NCBI RefSeq assembly: GCF_006228125.1
Contig: NZ_VDFY01000203.1
Span: forward strand, 1-54,147
Source of the DNA: Micromonospora orduensis
GTDB taxonomy: Bacteria > Actinomycetota > Actinomycetes > Mycobacteriales > Micromonosporaceae
DNA: 54,147 nucleotides
Direction: 5' to 3'
Each line of letters begins with the position of its first letter. The stretch's first letter is position 1. The notes below the pieces were generated by a model, which had not been told where the DNA came from, ran no database searches, and saw nothing but the letters and a program-made list of their open reading frames with translations. The translations under genes and the position numbers were made by a program. This document shows positions 16,762 through 24,262 of the stretch, in pieces.

Positions 16762-17555
16762 CCGACCGTGTCGCGGCTTTCCGCGCCCTGCACCACGCCG
16801 CTCGACCCCTGCTGCTGCCGAACGCCTGGGACCACGCGTCGGCGGCGGCGCTCGCCGCGCGTGGCCACCCGGCGATCGGCACCACCAGCCTCGGGGTCGC
16901 CGCCGCCGCCGGCCGACCCGACGGCACCGCGGCCACCGCCGCCGAGACCCTGACCCTGGCCCGCCGCCTCGCCACCCTGCCGGTGCTGCTCACCGTCGAC
17001 ATCGAAGCCGGATTCAGCGACGACCCGGCGGCGGTCGCCGGATACGTGGCCGAGCTGGCCGGGCTCGGCGTGGTGGGCATCAACCTCGAGGACGGGCGTG
17101 CCGACGGCACCCTGGCCGAGCCGGAGTGCGTCGCCGACAAGGTCGCGGCGATCACAGCGGCGGCGCCGGGCCTGTTCGTCAACGCCCGCACCGACACCTG
17201 GTGGCTCGGGGTGGACGACCCGCTGGCGCAGACCCTGGCCCGGGCGCGTGCCTACCGGGCCGCCGGCGCCGACGGGATCTTCGTGCCCGGCGCCATCGAC
17301 CTGGCGGCGCTGCGGCTGCTGACCGAACGGATCGACGCGCCGGTGAACGCGTTGTACCAGCCGGCCGGGCCGGGCCTGGACGAACTGGGTGCCGCCGGGG
17401 TGGCCCGGGTCAGCACCGGCTCCCTGCTGTTCCGCGCCGCGCTGGGCGCCGCGCTCGCCGCCGTCGACGGGGTACGCGACGGCACCCTGGCCGTGCCGCA
17501 GGGGCTGCCGTCGTACGCCGAGGTGCAGGCGCTGGTGGCCGCGGACGGTGACTGA
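16758..17555 (+). CDS. Isocitrate lyase/PEP mutase superfamily protein
   Basis: 265 residues, a TIM-barrel family that makes or breaks C-C or P-C bonds in 2-oxoacid substrates. Features: LLLPNAWDHASA near the start, GTTSLGV, the VDIEAGF metal-binding region, GINLEDG, and NARTDTWW in a later strand. The canonical KKCGH-type catalytic loop of true isocitrate lyases is not present, which fits the PEP-mutase-like branch (oxaloacetate hydrolase, carboxyvinyl-carboxyphosphonate mutase relatives). It overlaps the P450 by ATGA. The substrate cannot be told from the sequence. Confidence 0.88.
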   Translation: MTDRVAAFRALHHAARPLLLPNAWDHASAAALAARGHPAIGTTSLGVAAAAGRPDGTAATAAETLTLARRLATLPVLLTVDIEAGFSDDPAAVAGYVAELAGLGVVGINLEDGRADGTLAEPECVADKVAAITAAAPGLFVNARTDTWWLGVDDPLAQTLARARAYRAAGADGIFVPGAIDLAALRLLTERIDAPVNALYQPAGPGLDELGAAGVARVSTGSLLFRAALGAALAAVDGVRDGTLAVPQGLPSYAEVQALVAADGD

Positions 17556-17754
17556 CGGTCCCGGCCGGCGCCCGGCGGTGGGTGAGCTGCGCGGCCAGCC
17601 CACCGTCGCGTACCCCCGTCGCAGGCGGATCGGTGAGTGCGACATCGGTCCGTTCGAGGGTAGATAGGAGGATTGTTCGGTCCATTCCGTTCCCGATGAT
17701 TACGGTGTGTTTCAGGGCGAACCACAAGTGTCGTGACCGGAGAAAGGGACCGTC

Positions 17755-18723
17755 ATGCGAGTGCCCAGCCGTAGTCCGGGACAGCAGCCCGGTTCGCCCG
17801 TGTCACCCACCGCGCCGGCCCGTCGACGGCCCTCCGGCAGGGCCCCGCGCCGACTCTCCTCCGCCGCGCCCGACCTGGCCGCCTACCGGGCTGCCGTCGC
17901 CGAGTTGCTGGTGGAGGTGGGTGCCCTGGCCGACGTGGCGAGCACCCGGGCCCGGCAGGTGCTCATCGATGAGCGGCTGCGCGAACCGGCACTCGCCGCG
18001 GTCCTGGACGCCACCCCGCAGGGGCTGATCGGCGCCCGCGAGACGCTGCTGCTGGAGATGGCCCGCTACCAGCCGAACGAGCGCACGTCCGCGCGGGACC
18101 TCACCGCGCTGGTCCGGATCTACCTGCTCTCGCGCATCGACGTGTTCTGGTGGCAGGACGCCCCGACGTTCGTCACCGACGAGCAGGTCAACGGCAGCGC
18201 CGACCTGGTCGACCTGGAGTGGTTGCGCCGCCGGGACCTGCTGCGCTTCCGGTACCAGGAGCAGCCGGCCACGGCGCTGGGTCGCGCCGTACGGGGTGTG
18301 CGCCGCCGGCTGCGGCCCGACGCCACCCCCCGCACCGCCGGGCTGCTGTTCCGCCGCGCCCGCCGCGAGGTGGTGGCCCTGCTCAACGACATCGGACGCG
18401 AGTTCGCCGCGGCCGCGCCGCCGGCCACCCCGCCGCTGTGGGTGACCAGCCTGGTCCGCAGCACCGAGCACCAGTACCGGCTGCGGCGCCTGGGCTACGC
18501 CGCGATGCTGCCCAGCGGGCACTGCCTCGGCTACTCGGTCGACGTCGAGCTGGCCTGGTTCGAGCGGTTCGGCGCGCGGGACGCCCTCGCGGAGCTGCTG
18601 CTGGCCCGGCAGGAGACCGGCGAGATCAACGTGATCGACGAGGGGCAGGCCTGGCACCTGTGTCTCGCGCCCACCGCCCGGCGCCGGCTACGCCGGGCGT
18701 ACGAGGCCGAGATGGGAGTCTGA
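17755..18723 (+). CDS. DUF5715-family protein, M15-peptidase-like
   Basis: 322 residues from an ATG behind GAGAAAGGGA. A Pro/Arg-rich N-terminus of about 40 residues precedes a helical region. The C-terminal domain has LWVTSLVRSTEHQ, then SGHCLGYSVDVE with His256 and Asp263 spaced as in the S-x-H-x2-G-x3-D zinc motif of M15 D-Ala-D-Ala peptidases. His301 in WHLCLAP is the expected third ligand. No clear signal peptide is seen, which is odd for a wall enzyme. Four bases separate it from the asparagine-synthetase-type gene, so the two form an operon. A peptidoglycan role is inferred. Confidence 0.75.
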   Translation: MRVPSRSPGQQPGSPVSPTAPARRRPSGRAPRRLSSAAPDLAAYRAAVAELLVEVGALADVASTRARQVLIDERLREPALAAVLDATPQGLIGARETLLLEMARYQPNERTSARDLTALVRIYLLSRIDVFWWQDAPTFVTDEQVNGSADLVDLEWLRRRDLLRFRYQEQPATALGRAVRGVRRRLRPDATPRTAGLLFRRARREVVALLNDIGREFAAAAPPATPPLWVTSLVRSTEHQYRLRRLGYAAMLPSGHCLGYSVDVELAWFERFGARDALAELLLARQETGEINVIDEGQAWHLCLAPTARRRLRRAYEAEMGV

Positions 18724-18727
18724 GCCG

Positions 18728-20317
18728 ATGTGCGGCATCGCGTTGAGCATCGGCCCCGAGGCCGACCCGGCGACGTTCCGGCGGATGCTCGCCGCCCTCG
18801 CACCCCGTGGCGAGGTCACCGAGACCCGGGCCGAGAACGGTCTGCTCGCCGGCACCCGCCGGCTGCGGGTCGTCGACCGGGACCGGGCGGTGCAGCCGTG
18901 GACCTCCACCGACGAGCGCTTGCTGCTCTGCTTCAACGGCGAGATCTTCAACCACCGGGAGCTGCGGACGCAGCTCACCCGGCTCGGGCAGGTCTTCCGC
19001 ACCGAGAGCGACACCGAGGTGCTACTCGCCGCCTTCCAGCAGTGGGGTGAGGCGGCGGTCACGCGACTGCGCGGCGAGTACGCCTTCGCCGTCGTCGAAC
19101 GCGCCACCGGCCGGGTCTACCTGGCGCGCGATCCGCTCGGGGTGAAGCCGCTGTACTGGTCCCGCCGGCCCGGCTGCCTGCACCTTGCCTCCGAGGTCAA
19201 GGCGCTCGTCGGGCACCGCGCCCCGATCAGCGAGGTGCCGCCCGGGCACCACGGGTGGGCGGAGACCGACGGACACGTGCGGCTGCGGCCGTACGTCGAC
19301 CTGCTCACCATCGGCGAGGGCCTGCCGGTCATCGACGACCCGGACGAGGCCGCCCTGCTCGTCCGTGCCGCGCTGAGCGACGCCATCCGCATGCGGGTGG
19401 ACACCGACCTCACCGTCGGTGTGGTCCTCTCCGGTGGGCTGGACAGCTCGCTGACCCTGCGCCAGGTACGGGACCTCCACCCGGACTGCGTGGCGGTGAC
19501 CATCGGTGTGCCGGACAGCCCCGACGTGGCGTACGCGAGGCGGCTCGCCGCCGACCTCGACGTGCCGCATGTGGTGGTCGAGTTGCGGCCGCGCGACATC
19601 CGGCTCGCCGACGTGCGCGAGGCCATCCGCATCTCGGAGCTGACCGAGTACGGCGACATCATCAACGCGGTGGTCTCGGTGCCGATCTTCCGGCGGTTGG
19701 GGCAGCTGGGCATCAAGGTGGTGCTCACCGGCGACGGCTCCGACGAGCTGTTCGGCGGGTACCCGATGTACCACCAGGTCGGCCCGACCGAAGCCCGGCG
19801 GTTGTTCCTGCACCGGATCCGCAACCTGTGCCGCACCGAGCTGCAGCGGGTCGACCGGGCCGCCATGGGTCACAGGGTGGAGGCGCGGGTGCCGTTCCTC
19901 GACCTCAGCGTCGTGGAGCTGGCGATGCGGCTGCCGCTGGGGCTGAAACTGCGCCACGGTCAGGAGAAGTGGATCGTCCGGCGGGCGTTCGCCGACGTGC
20001 TGCCGGACTACATCCTGCGGCGGCCGAAACACCCCATGTCGTACTCGTCGGGGCTGCACGAGCGGGTGCGGCTGTACAAGCCGCTCTTCGCCCGGCTGCA
20101 CCGCGCGTTCGGCTACGACCTGCTGGAACCGGTGCGCCGCGACTTCGACACCGTGCTCAGCCGGTGCGGCAACGACCTGGACCGGGCCATCGCCGACGGG
20201 TTGAGCCGCCCCGACTACACCGTCCTGGAGCACGCCCGCGACCTGGTCGGGGCCGCGAAGTGGAACGCCGCGCCGATGGTCCGCCGGCTGGTCGGCCCGC
20301 GCCCCGCGCGTCGCTGA
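18728..20317 (+). CDS. asnB: Glutamine-dependent asparagine-synthetase-type amidotransferase
   Basis: 529 residues. The N-terminal class II glutaminase domain has nucleophile Cys2 (MCGIA), a partly diverged RG motif (APRGEVT for the usual HRGPD), FNGEIFNH and ESDTEVLL. The C-terminal ATP-pyrophosphatase domain has the PP loop SGGLDSS near residue 235 and GDGSDELFGGY. The family transfers glutamine nitrogen to a carboxylate. The product may be asparagine, but LtsA/AsnB-type members amidate the meso-diaminopimelate of peptidoglycan. The upstream M15-like neighbour makes a wall substrate worth testing. Shorter than mycobacterial AsnB (about 650). Confidence 0.9.
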   Translation: MCGIALSIGPEADPATFRRMLAALAPRGEVTETRAENGLLAGTRRLRVVDRDRAVQPWTSTDERLLLCFNGEIFNHRELRTQLTRLGQVFRTESDTEVLLAAFQQWGEAAVTRLRGEYAFAVVERATGRVYLARDPLGVKPLYWSRRPGCLHLASEVKALVGHRAPISEVPPGHHGWAETDGHVRLRPYVDLLTIGEGLPVIDDPDEAALLVRAALSDAIRMRVDTDLTVGVVLSGGLDSSLTLRQVRDLHPDCVAVTIGVPDSPDVAYARRLAADLDVPHVVVELRPRDIRLADVREAIRISELTEYGDIINAVVSVPIFRRLGQLGIKVVLTGDGSDELFGGYPMYHQVGPTEARRLFLHRIRNLCRTELQRVDRAAMGHRVEARVPFLDLSVVELAMRLPLGLKLRHGQEKWIVRRAFADVLPDYILRRPKHPMSYSSGLHERVRLYKPLFARLHRAFGYDLLEPVRRDFDTVLSRCGNDLDRAIADGLSRPDYTVLEHARDLVGAAKWNAAPMVRRLVGPRPARR

Positions 20318-20386
20318 CGCCGGGCCGGCCACCGCCAGGTCCGATCGCCGCCAGCGTCCGCGCCGTCACCGGGCCAGGCTGGGCGG

Positions 20387-20863
20387 ATGACGAACAGCAC
20401 GACGTTCCGCGTCCACACCCTGCCGGCCGCGGCGCTGGACACCATTCGACGGACCGGCCGCGACGACGCCGGCCAGCGGGTCGAGGCGCTGCCGGCCGGT
20501 GGTGGAGAGCCCCTGCGCTGCTGCCTGCGCGACGCCGAGCAGGGCGAGGAGCTGCTGCTCTTCGGGTACGCGCCGCCGGGCGCCGCCGGCCCGTACCGGG
20601 AGATCGGCCCGGTGTTCGCGCACGCCGCCACCTGCGCGGGTCCCGACGCGGCGTACGGCCACCCACCGGCGTGGCGGGGGCGCCCCCAGGTCCTGCGGGC
20701 GTACGACCGGCAGGGCCGGATCTGCGGCGGACGGCTGCACGACGGCACGGACCCGGAGTCGGTGATCGCCGAGCTGTTCGCCGACCCGGCGGTGTGTCAG
20801 CTGCACAGCCGCAACGTGGTGTACGGGTGCTTCATGTTCGTCGTGCGCCGACCCGCCGACTGA
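20387..20863 (+). CDS. DUF1203-family protein
   Basis: 158 residues. The sequence follows the DUF1203 pattern throughout: F.V..L.......R, CCLRDAE.GEELLLFGYAP, then GPYREIGPVFAHA..C and a final YGCFMFVVRR strand. No catalytic motif is known for the family. Its job here is unknown. Start ATG at 20387, 69 bases after asnB; it may or may not share that transcript. It converges with the transporter gene on the other strand, 9 bases away. Confidence 0.85.
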   Translation: MTNSTTFRVHTLPAAALDTIRRTGRDDAGQRVEALPAGGGEPLRCCLRDAEQGEELLLFGYAPPGAAGPYREIGPVFAHAATCAGPDAAYGHPPAWRGRPQVLRAYDRQGRICGGRLHDGTDPESVIAELFADPAVCQLHSRNVVYGCFMFVVRRPAD

Positions 20864-20872
20864 GGTCGGCGC

Positions 20873-22084
20873 TCAGCTCACCAGCAGCAGCGCCCCGACC
20901 GCCGCCAGCGCGCCGGTGACCGCGAGCAGCGTGCTGGTCAGCACGAACCGGGTCACCGGCACCGTTACCCCGCCCGCCCGGCACCGCTCGAACCACAGCA
21001 GGGTGGCCAGCGACGCCCAGGGGGCGGCCAGCGGGCCGACGTTGGTGCCGATCAGCAGGGCCAGCAGGCGGGTGTGGTCGGCCACCGGCAGCACCGACTC
21101 GCCGGCCAGGTAGGCGGGCAGGTTGTTCACCGCGTTCGCGAGCAGCGCGCCGGTGCCGCCGGCCCGCAACGCGCCCAACGCTCCACCGTCGGCGCCGAGC
21201 AGGCCACCCACCAGGTCGTCCAGCCCGTGCCGGCCGAGGGTCTGCACCACCAGGAACAGGCCGACGACGAAGAGCAGCAGCCGTACCGGCACCAAGCCGG
21301 GACGCAGCGTGCCAGGGGAGCGGACCACGAAGCCGAGCAGCACCACCGCGAGCGCCACGCTGGAGGCCAGCCCGATCTCCACCCCGGCGAGGATGCCGGC
21401 GACGAAGAGCAGGCAGCCGCAGAGCGCGGTGCGGTGCAGCACCGGGTCGGCCGGGACATGCCGGGCCGGCGGGACGAAACGACCCCCGGCCGGCCGGTCG
21501 CGCCGCCACCAGCCGTACCAGAGCAACGCCATGGTGACCACCACGGCGGCGAGCTGCGGCAGCGCCATCCGCTGCGCGTACGCCAGGGGCGCCAGGCCGA
21601 CCCGGTCCGCGGCGAGCAGGTTGGTCAGGTTGGACACCGGCAGCAGCAGGCTGGCGGTGTTGGCCAGCCAGACCGTGGTGACCGCCAGGGGGGCCGCCGG
21701 GACGCGCAGGGTGCGGGCCAGTGCGAGCAGCACCGGGGTGAGCAGCACGGCGGTGGTGTCGAGGTTGAGCACGAGGGTGGTCACCGTGGCCAGCCCGCCG
21801 CACAGCAGGAACAGCGCCACCCAGCTGCCCCGCGACGCGATGGCCAGCCGGCTGGCGAGCACGTCGAAGACACCGGCCGCGGCGGTCAGCTCGGCGAGCA
21901 CGATCACGGTGCCGAGGAAGAGCAGCAGCGGCAGGATCCGGTGCAGGGTGGCGGTGGTCTCCGCGCGGGGCAGCAGCCCGCTCAGCGCACAGGCGGCCCC
22001 GACCACCGCGAGGGCGACCGCCACCAGGTCGAGCGGGTGCGGACGCCAGCGCACGGTGGGCTCGGGCGGGGCAGCGGTCTTCAC
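20873..22084 (-). CDS. SLC13/ArsB-type ion transporter
   Basis: 403 residues if it begins at the GTG at 22084; a GTG at 22102 would add 6. About 11-12 membrane segments. The two halves carry the discontinuous motifs of the ion-transporter superfamily: TLVLNLDTTAVLLTPVLLALA in the first and NAVNNLPAYLAGES with GTNVGPLAAPWASLATLLWF in the second. These match ArsB and Na+/dicarboxylate-type carriers. The substrate is not determined; arsenite efflux is one possibility, but no arsR or arsC gene adjoins it. Divergent from the histidine kinase gene. Confidence 0.85.
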   Translation of the reverse strand: MKTAAPPEPTVRWRPHPLDLVAVALAVVGAACALSGLLPRAETTATLHRILPLLLFLGTVIVLAELTAAAGVFDVLASRLAIASRGSWVALFLLCGGLATVTTLVLNLDTTAVLLTPVLLALARTLRVPAAPLAVTTVWLANTASLLLPVSNLTNLLAADRVGLAPLAYAQRMALPQLAAVVVTMALLWYGWWRRDRPAGGRFVPPARHVPADPVLHRTALCGCLLFVAGILAGVEIGLASSVALAVVLLGFVVRSPGTLRPGLVPVRLLLFVVGLFLVVQTLGRHGLDDLVGGLLGADGGALGALRAGGTGALLANAVNNLPAYLAGESVLPVADHTRLLALLIGTNVGPLAAPWASLATLLWFERCRAGGVTVPVTRFVLTSTLLAVTGALAAVGALLLVS

Positions 22085-22247
22085 GTCTGCCCACGTTGGC
22101 ACAGCCTCGCGGTGGTCGGTGTCGCCGCCCCCGCGCGGGTGACCGGCCCCACCGGCGCGCCGCGTCGAACCCGCCGCCGGCGCGAAGCCACCCGACCGGA
22201 CCGGGCACGCCGGGCCACGGGCCGCCCGGCACGTACGCTGGCTGATC

Positions 22248-23453
22248 GTGAGACGCACCATGTTCGGTCGCCCGCTGCGCGGCGTCGCCTTCGACGTGGC
22301 CGTCTCCGCCCTGGTGGCGCTCGTCAGCCTGACCGCGGCGGTGAACCAGCCGGGCGGCTGGGCGGCCACGCTGGTCGGTGTGGCGATGGCGGTGGCGCTG
22401 CTGTTCCGGCGTACCCACCCGGGCGCGGTGACAGTGGCCGTCGCGGCGCTGGCCCTGGTCCAGGTGGTCGCCCGGTGGGGTCCGCTCGTCTACGACGTCG
22501 CCGTCCTGATCACCCTCTACAGCGTGGTGAAGTACGGTCGGCGGCTGCGCGACGGCGTGCTCGCCGGTGGCGTCGCCGCCGTGGGCGTGCTGCTCGCCGC
22601 CGCACAGACCCCCGGCGTCGTCCAGTGGTGGGTGACCGCGCTGTGGTACGGGCTGGTCACCGGCGCGGTCTGGTTGGTCGCGCTGAACGTGCGCACCCGT
22701 CGGCTCTACGTGCTCAGCCTGGAGGAGCGGGCCACCACCCTGGAACGCGAGCGGGAGGCCGAGTCCCGCGCCGCGGTCGCCGAGGAACGCACCCGCATCG
22801 CCCGGGAGCTGCACGACGTGGTGGCGCACAGCATGGCCGTGATGATCGTGCAGGCTGACGGGGCGCGGTTCATGCTGGACCGCGACCCGGAGCAGGCCCG
22901 CACGGCGGTGAAGGTGGTCGCCGACACCGGCCGGCAGGCCCTGGAGGAGATGCGCCGGCTGGTCGGTGTCCTGCGCGACGCGGGCCCGACCGGCGCCGGG
23001 GACTCGGCGGTACCCGCCGAGCCGGAGCACCGCAGGCTGACCCTGGTCGACCTGGCCGACCTGCTGGCCCGGTTCCGCGACGCCGGGCTGAGCATCCGGC
23101 ACACCGTCACCGGCGACGCGCCGGCTCTGCCGCCGGGGCTGGAGCTGACCGTCTACCGGGTGGTGCAGGAGGCGCTGACCAACGCGCTCAAGCACGCCGG
23201 CGTCGGCGCCCACGTCGACCTGGCCCTCGCGTACACCGCCGACGCCGTCGTGGTCCGGGCCGCCGACGACGGCCGCGGCCGCCCCGTGGTCAGCCCGGCA
23301 CCGTCCGGCGGTCACGGTCTGCTCGGCATGCGCGAGCGGGTGACGGTGTACGACGGCAGCCTCACCGCCGGCCCCCGGACGGGCGGGGGCTGGCAACTCG
23401 AGGCACGGCTACCGCTACCGTCGGGTCCCGCAACGGAGGTGATCGCGGCATGA
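22248..23453 (+). CDS. Sensor histidine kinase (NarL-system type)
   Basis: 401 residues. The N-terminal half holds about five membrane segments (residues 14-150) with little extracellular loop, so the signal is probably sensed within the membrane. A coiled-coil-like linker (EERATTLEREREAESR) leads into the HisKA_3 domain with phosphoacceptor His189 in RIARELHDVVAHSM. The ATPase domain contains N box QEALTNALKHA, DDGRG and GHGLLGMRERV. It overlaps the response regulator by 4 bases. The GTG start at 22248 is weakly supported by a ribosome site. Membrane-stress sensing, as for other kinases next to FtsX-like permeases, is an inference. Confidence 0.9.
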   Translation: MRRTMFGRPLRGVAFDVAVSALVALVSLTAAVNQPGGWAATLVGVAMAVALLFRRTHPGAVTVAVAALALVQVVARWGPLVYDVAVLITLYSVVKYGRRLRDGVLAGGVAAVGVLLAAAQTPGVVQWWVTALWYGLVTGAVWLVALNVRTRRLYVLSLEERATTLEREREAESRAAVAEERTRIARELHDVVAHSMAVMIVQADGARFMLDRDPEQARTAVKVVADTGRQALEEMRRLVGVLRDAGPTGAGDSAVPAEPEHRRLTLVDLADLLARFRDAGLSIRHTVTGDAPALPPGLELTVYRVVQEALTNALKHAGVGAHVDLALAYTADAVVVRAADDGRGRPVVSPAPSGGHGLLGMRERVTVYDGSLTAGPRTGGGWQLEARLPLPSGPATEVIAA

Positions 23454-24115
23454 CGATCCGCGTGGTGATCGTGGACGACCAGGCGCTGGTGCGCGCCGGG
23501 TTCCGGATGGTGCTGGACTCGCAGGCCGACCTGGAGGTGGTCGGGGAGGCCATCGACGGCGCGGACGCCCTGCGGGTGCTGGCCCGTACCGAGGCCGACG
23601 TGGTGGTGATGGACATCCGGATGCCGACCATGGACGGGGTGGAGGCCACCCGACGGCTCTGCGCCGACCGGCCCGCCGGTCCGCCCCGGGTGCTGGTGCT
23701 CACCACCTTCGACACCGAGGCGGACGCGTTCGCCGCCCTCCAGGCCGGGGCGAGCGGTTTCCTGCTCAAGAACGTCCCACCGGAGGAGCTGCTGGCCGCG
23801 ATCCGGGTCGTCGCCCAGGGCGACTCGGTGGTGGCGCCGTCGATCACCCGGGCGCTGCTGGACCGGTTCGCCGGGCAGCTCGGCGCCGGCCCGACCGTCG
23901 ACCCCCGGCTGGCGCAGCTCACCGAGCGGGAACGCGAGGTGCTGCTGCTCGTCGCGCAGGGGCTGTCCAACGCCGAGATCGCCGCCCGGGTGCACGTGGC
24001 CGAGGCGACCGTGAAGACCCACGTCGGCCGCATCCTGGCCAAGCTCCAGCTGCGCGACCGGGTCCAGGCGGTGGTGCTGGCGTACGAGAGCGGGCTGGTC
24101 ACCCCCGGCGGATGA
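23450..24115 (+). CDS. Response regulator partner of the preceding kinase
   Basis: 221 residues. The receiver domain carries VDDQ at the start, phospho-acceptor D55 in VVMDIRMP, LTTF and the Lys of LKNVPPEE. The LuxR-type DNA-binding domain has LTEREREVLLLVAQGLSNAEIA and VAEATVKTHVGRIL. The ATGA overlap with the kinase shows co-translation. Six bases after the stop is an inverted repeat, GTACGACC-TG-GGTCGTAC, ahead of the permease gene, a plausible target site. Confidence 0.92.
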   Translation: MTIRVVIVDDQALVRAGFRMVLDSQADLEVVGEAIDGADALRVLARTEADVVVMDIRMPTMDGVEATRRLCADRPAGPPRVLVLTTFDTEADAFAALQAGASGFLLKNVPPEELLAAIRVVAQGDSVVAPSITRALLDRFAGQLGAGPTVDPRLAQLTEREREVLLLVAQGLSNAEIAARVHVAEATVKTHVGRILAKLQLRDRVQAVVLAYESGLVTPGG

Positions 24116-24121
24116 GCCCGC

Positions 24122-24139
24122 GTACGACCTGGGTCGTAC
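24122..24139. promoter_or_regulatory. Inverted repeat, candidate response-regulator site
   Basis: Perfect 8-bp arms GTACGACC and GGTCGTAC with a 2-bp spacer. It lies 6 bases after the regulator stop and 123 bases before the permease start. Arm length and spacing suit a dimeric NarL-type regulator. A short terminator is the alternative. Confidence 0.5.
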
Positions 24140-24262
24140 CGGTCGGCGCGCGTACCGCGACCCGGGACGCACAGAGGTAGAGCGCGCAGGTGGAGATCGA
24201 CTGACCGGTGCCGGCCATAGCGTCGGAGGGGTCCGATCCGCACCGCCTCCCGGGAGCCCCGC

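Noticed and set aside
14872..20317. A natural-product gene cluster around the P450 and AsnB-type genes
   Set aside because: No polyketide synthase, NRPS, RiPP precursor or terpene synthase is present, and the genes form separate small operons.
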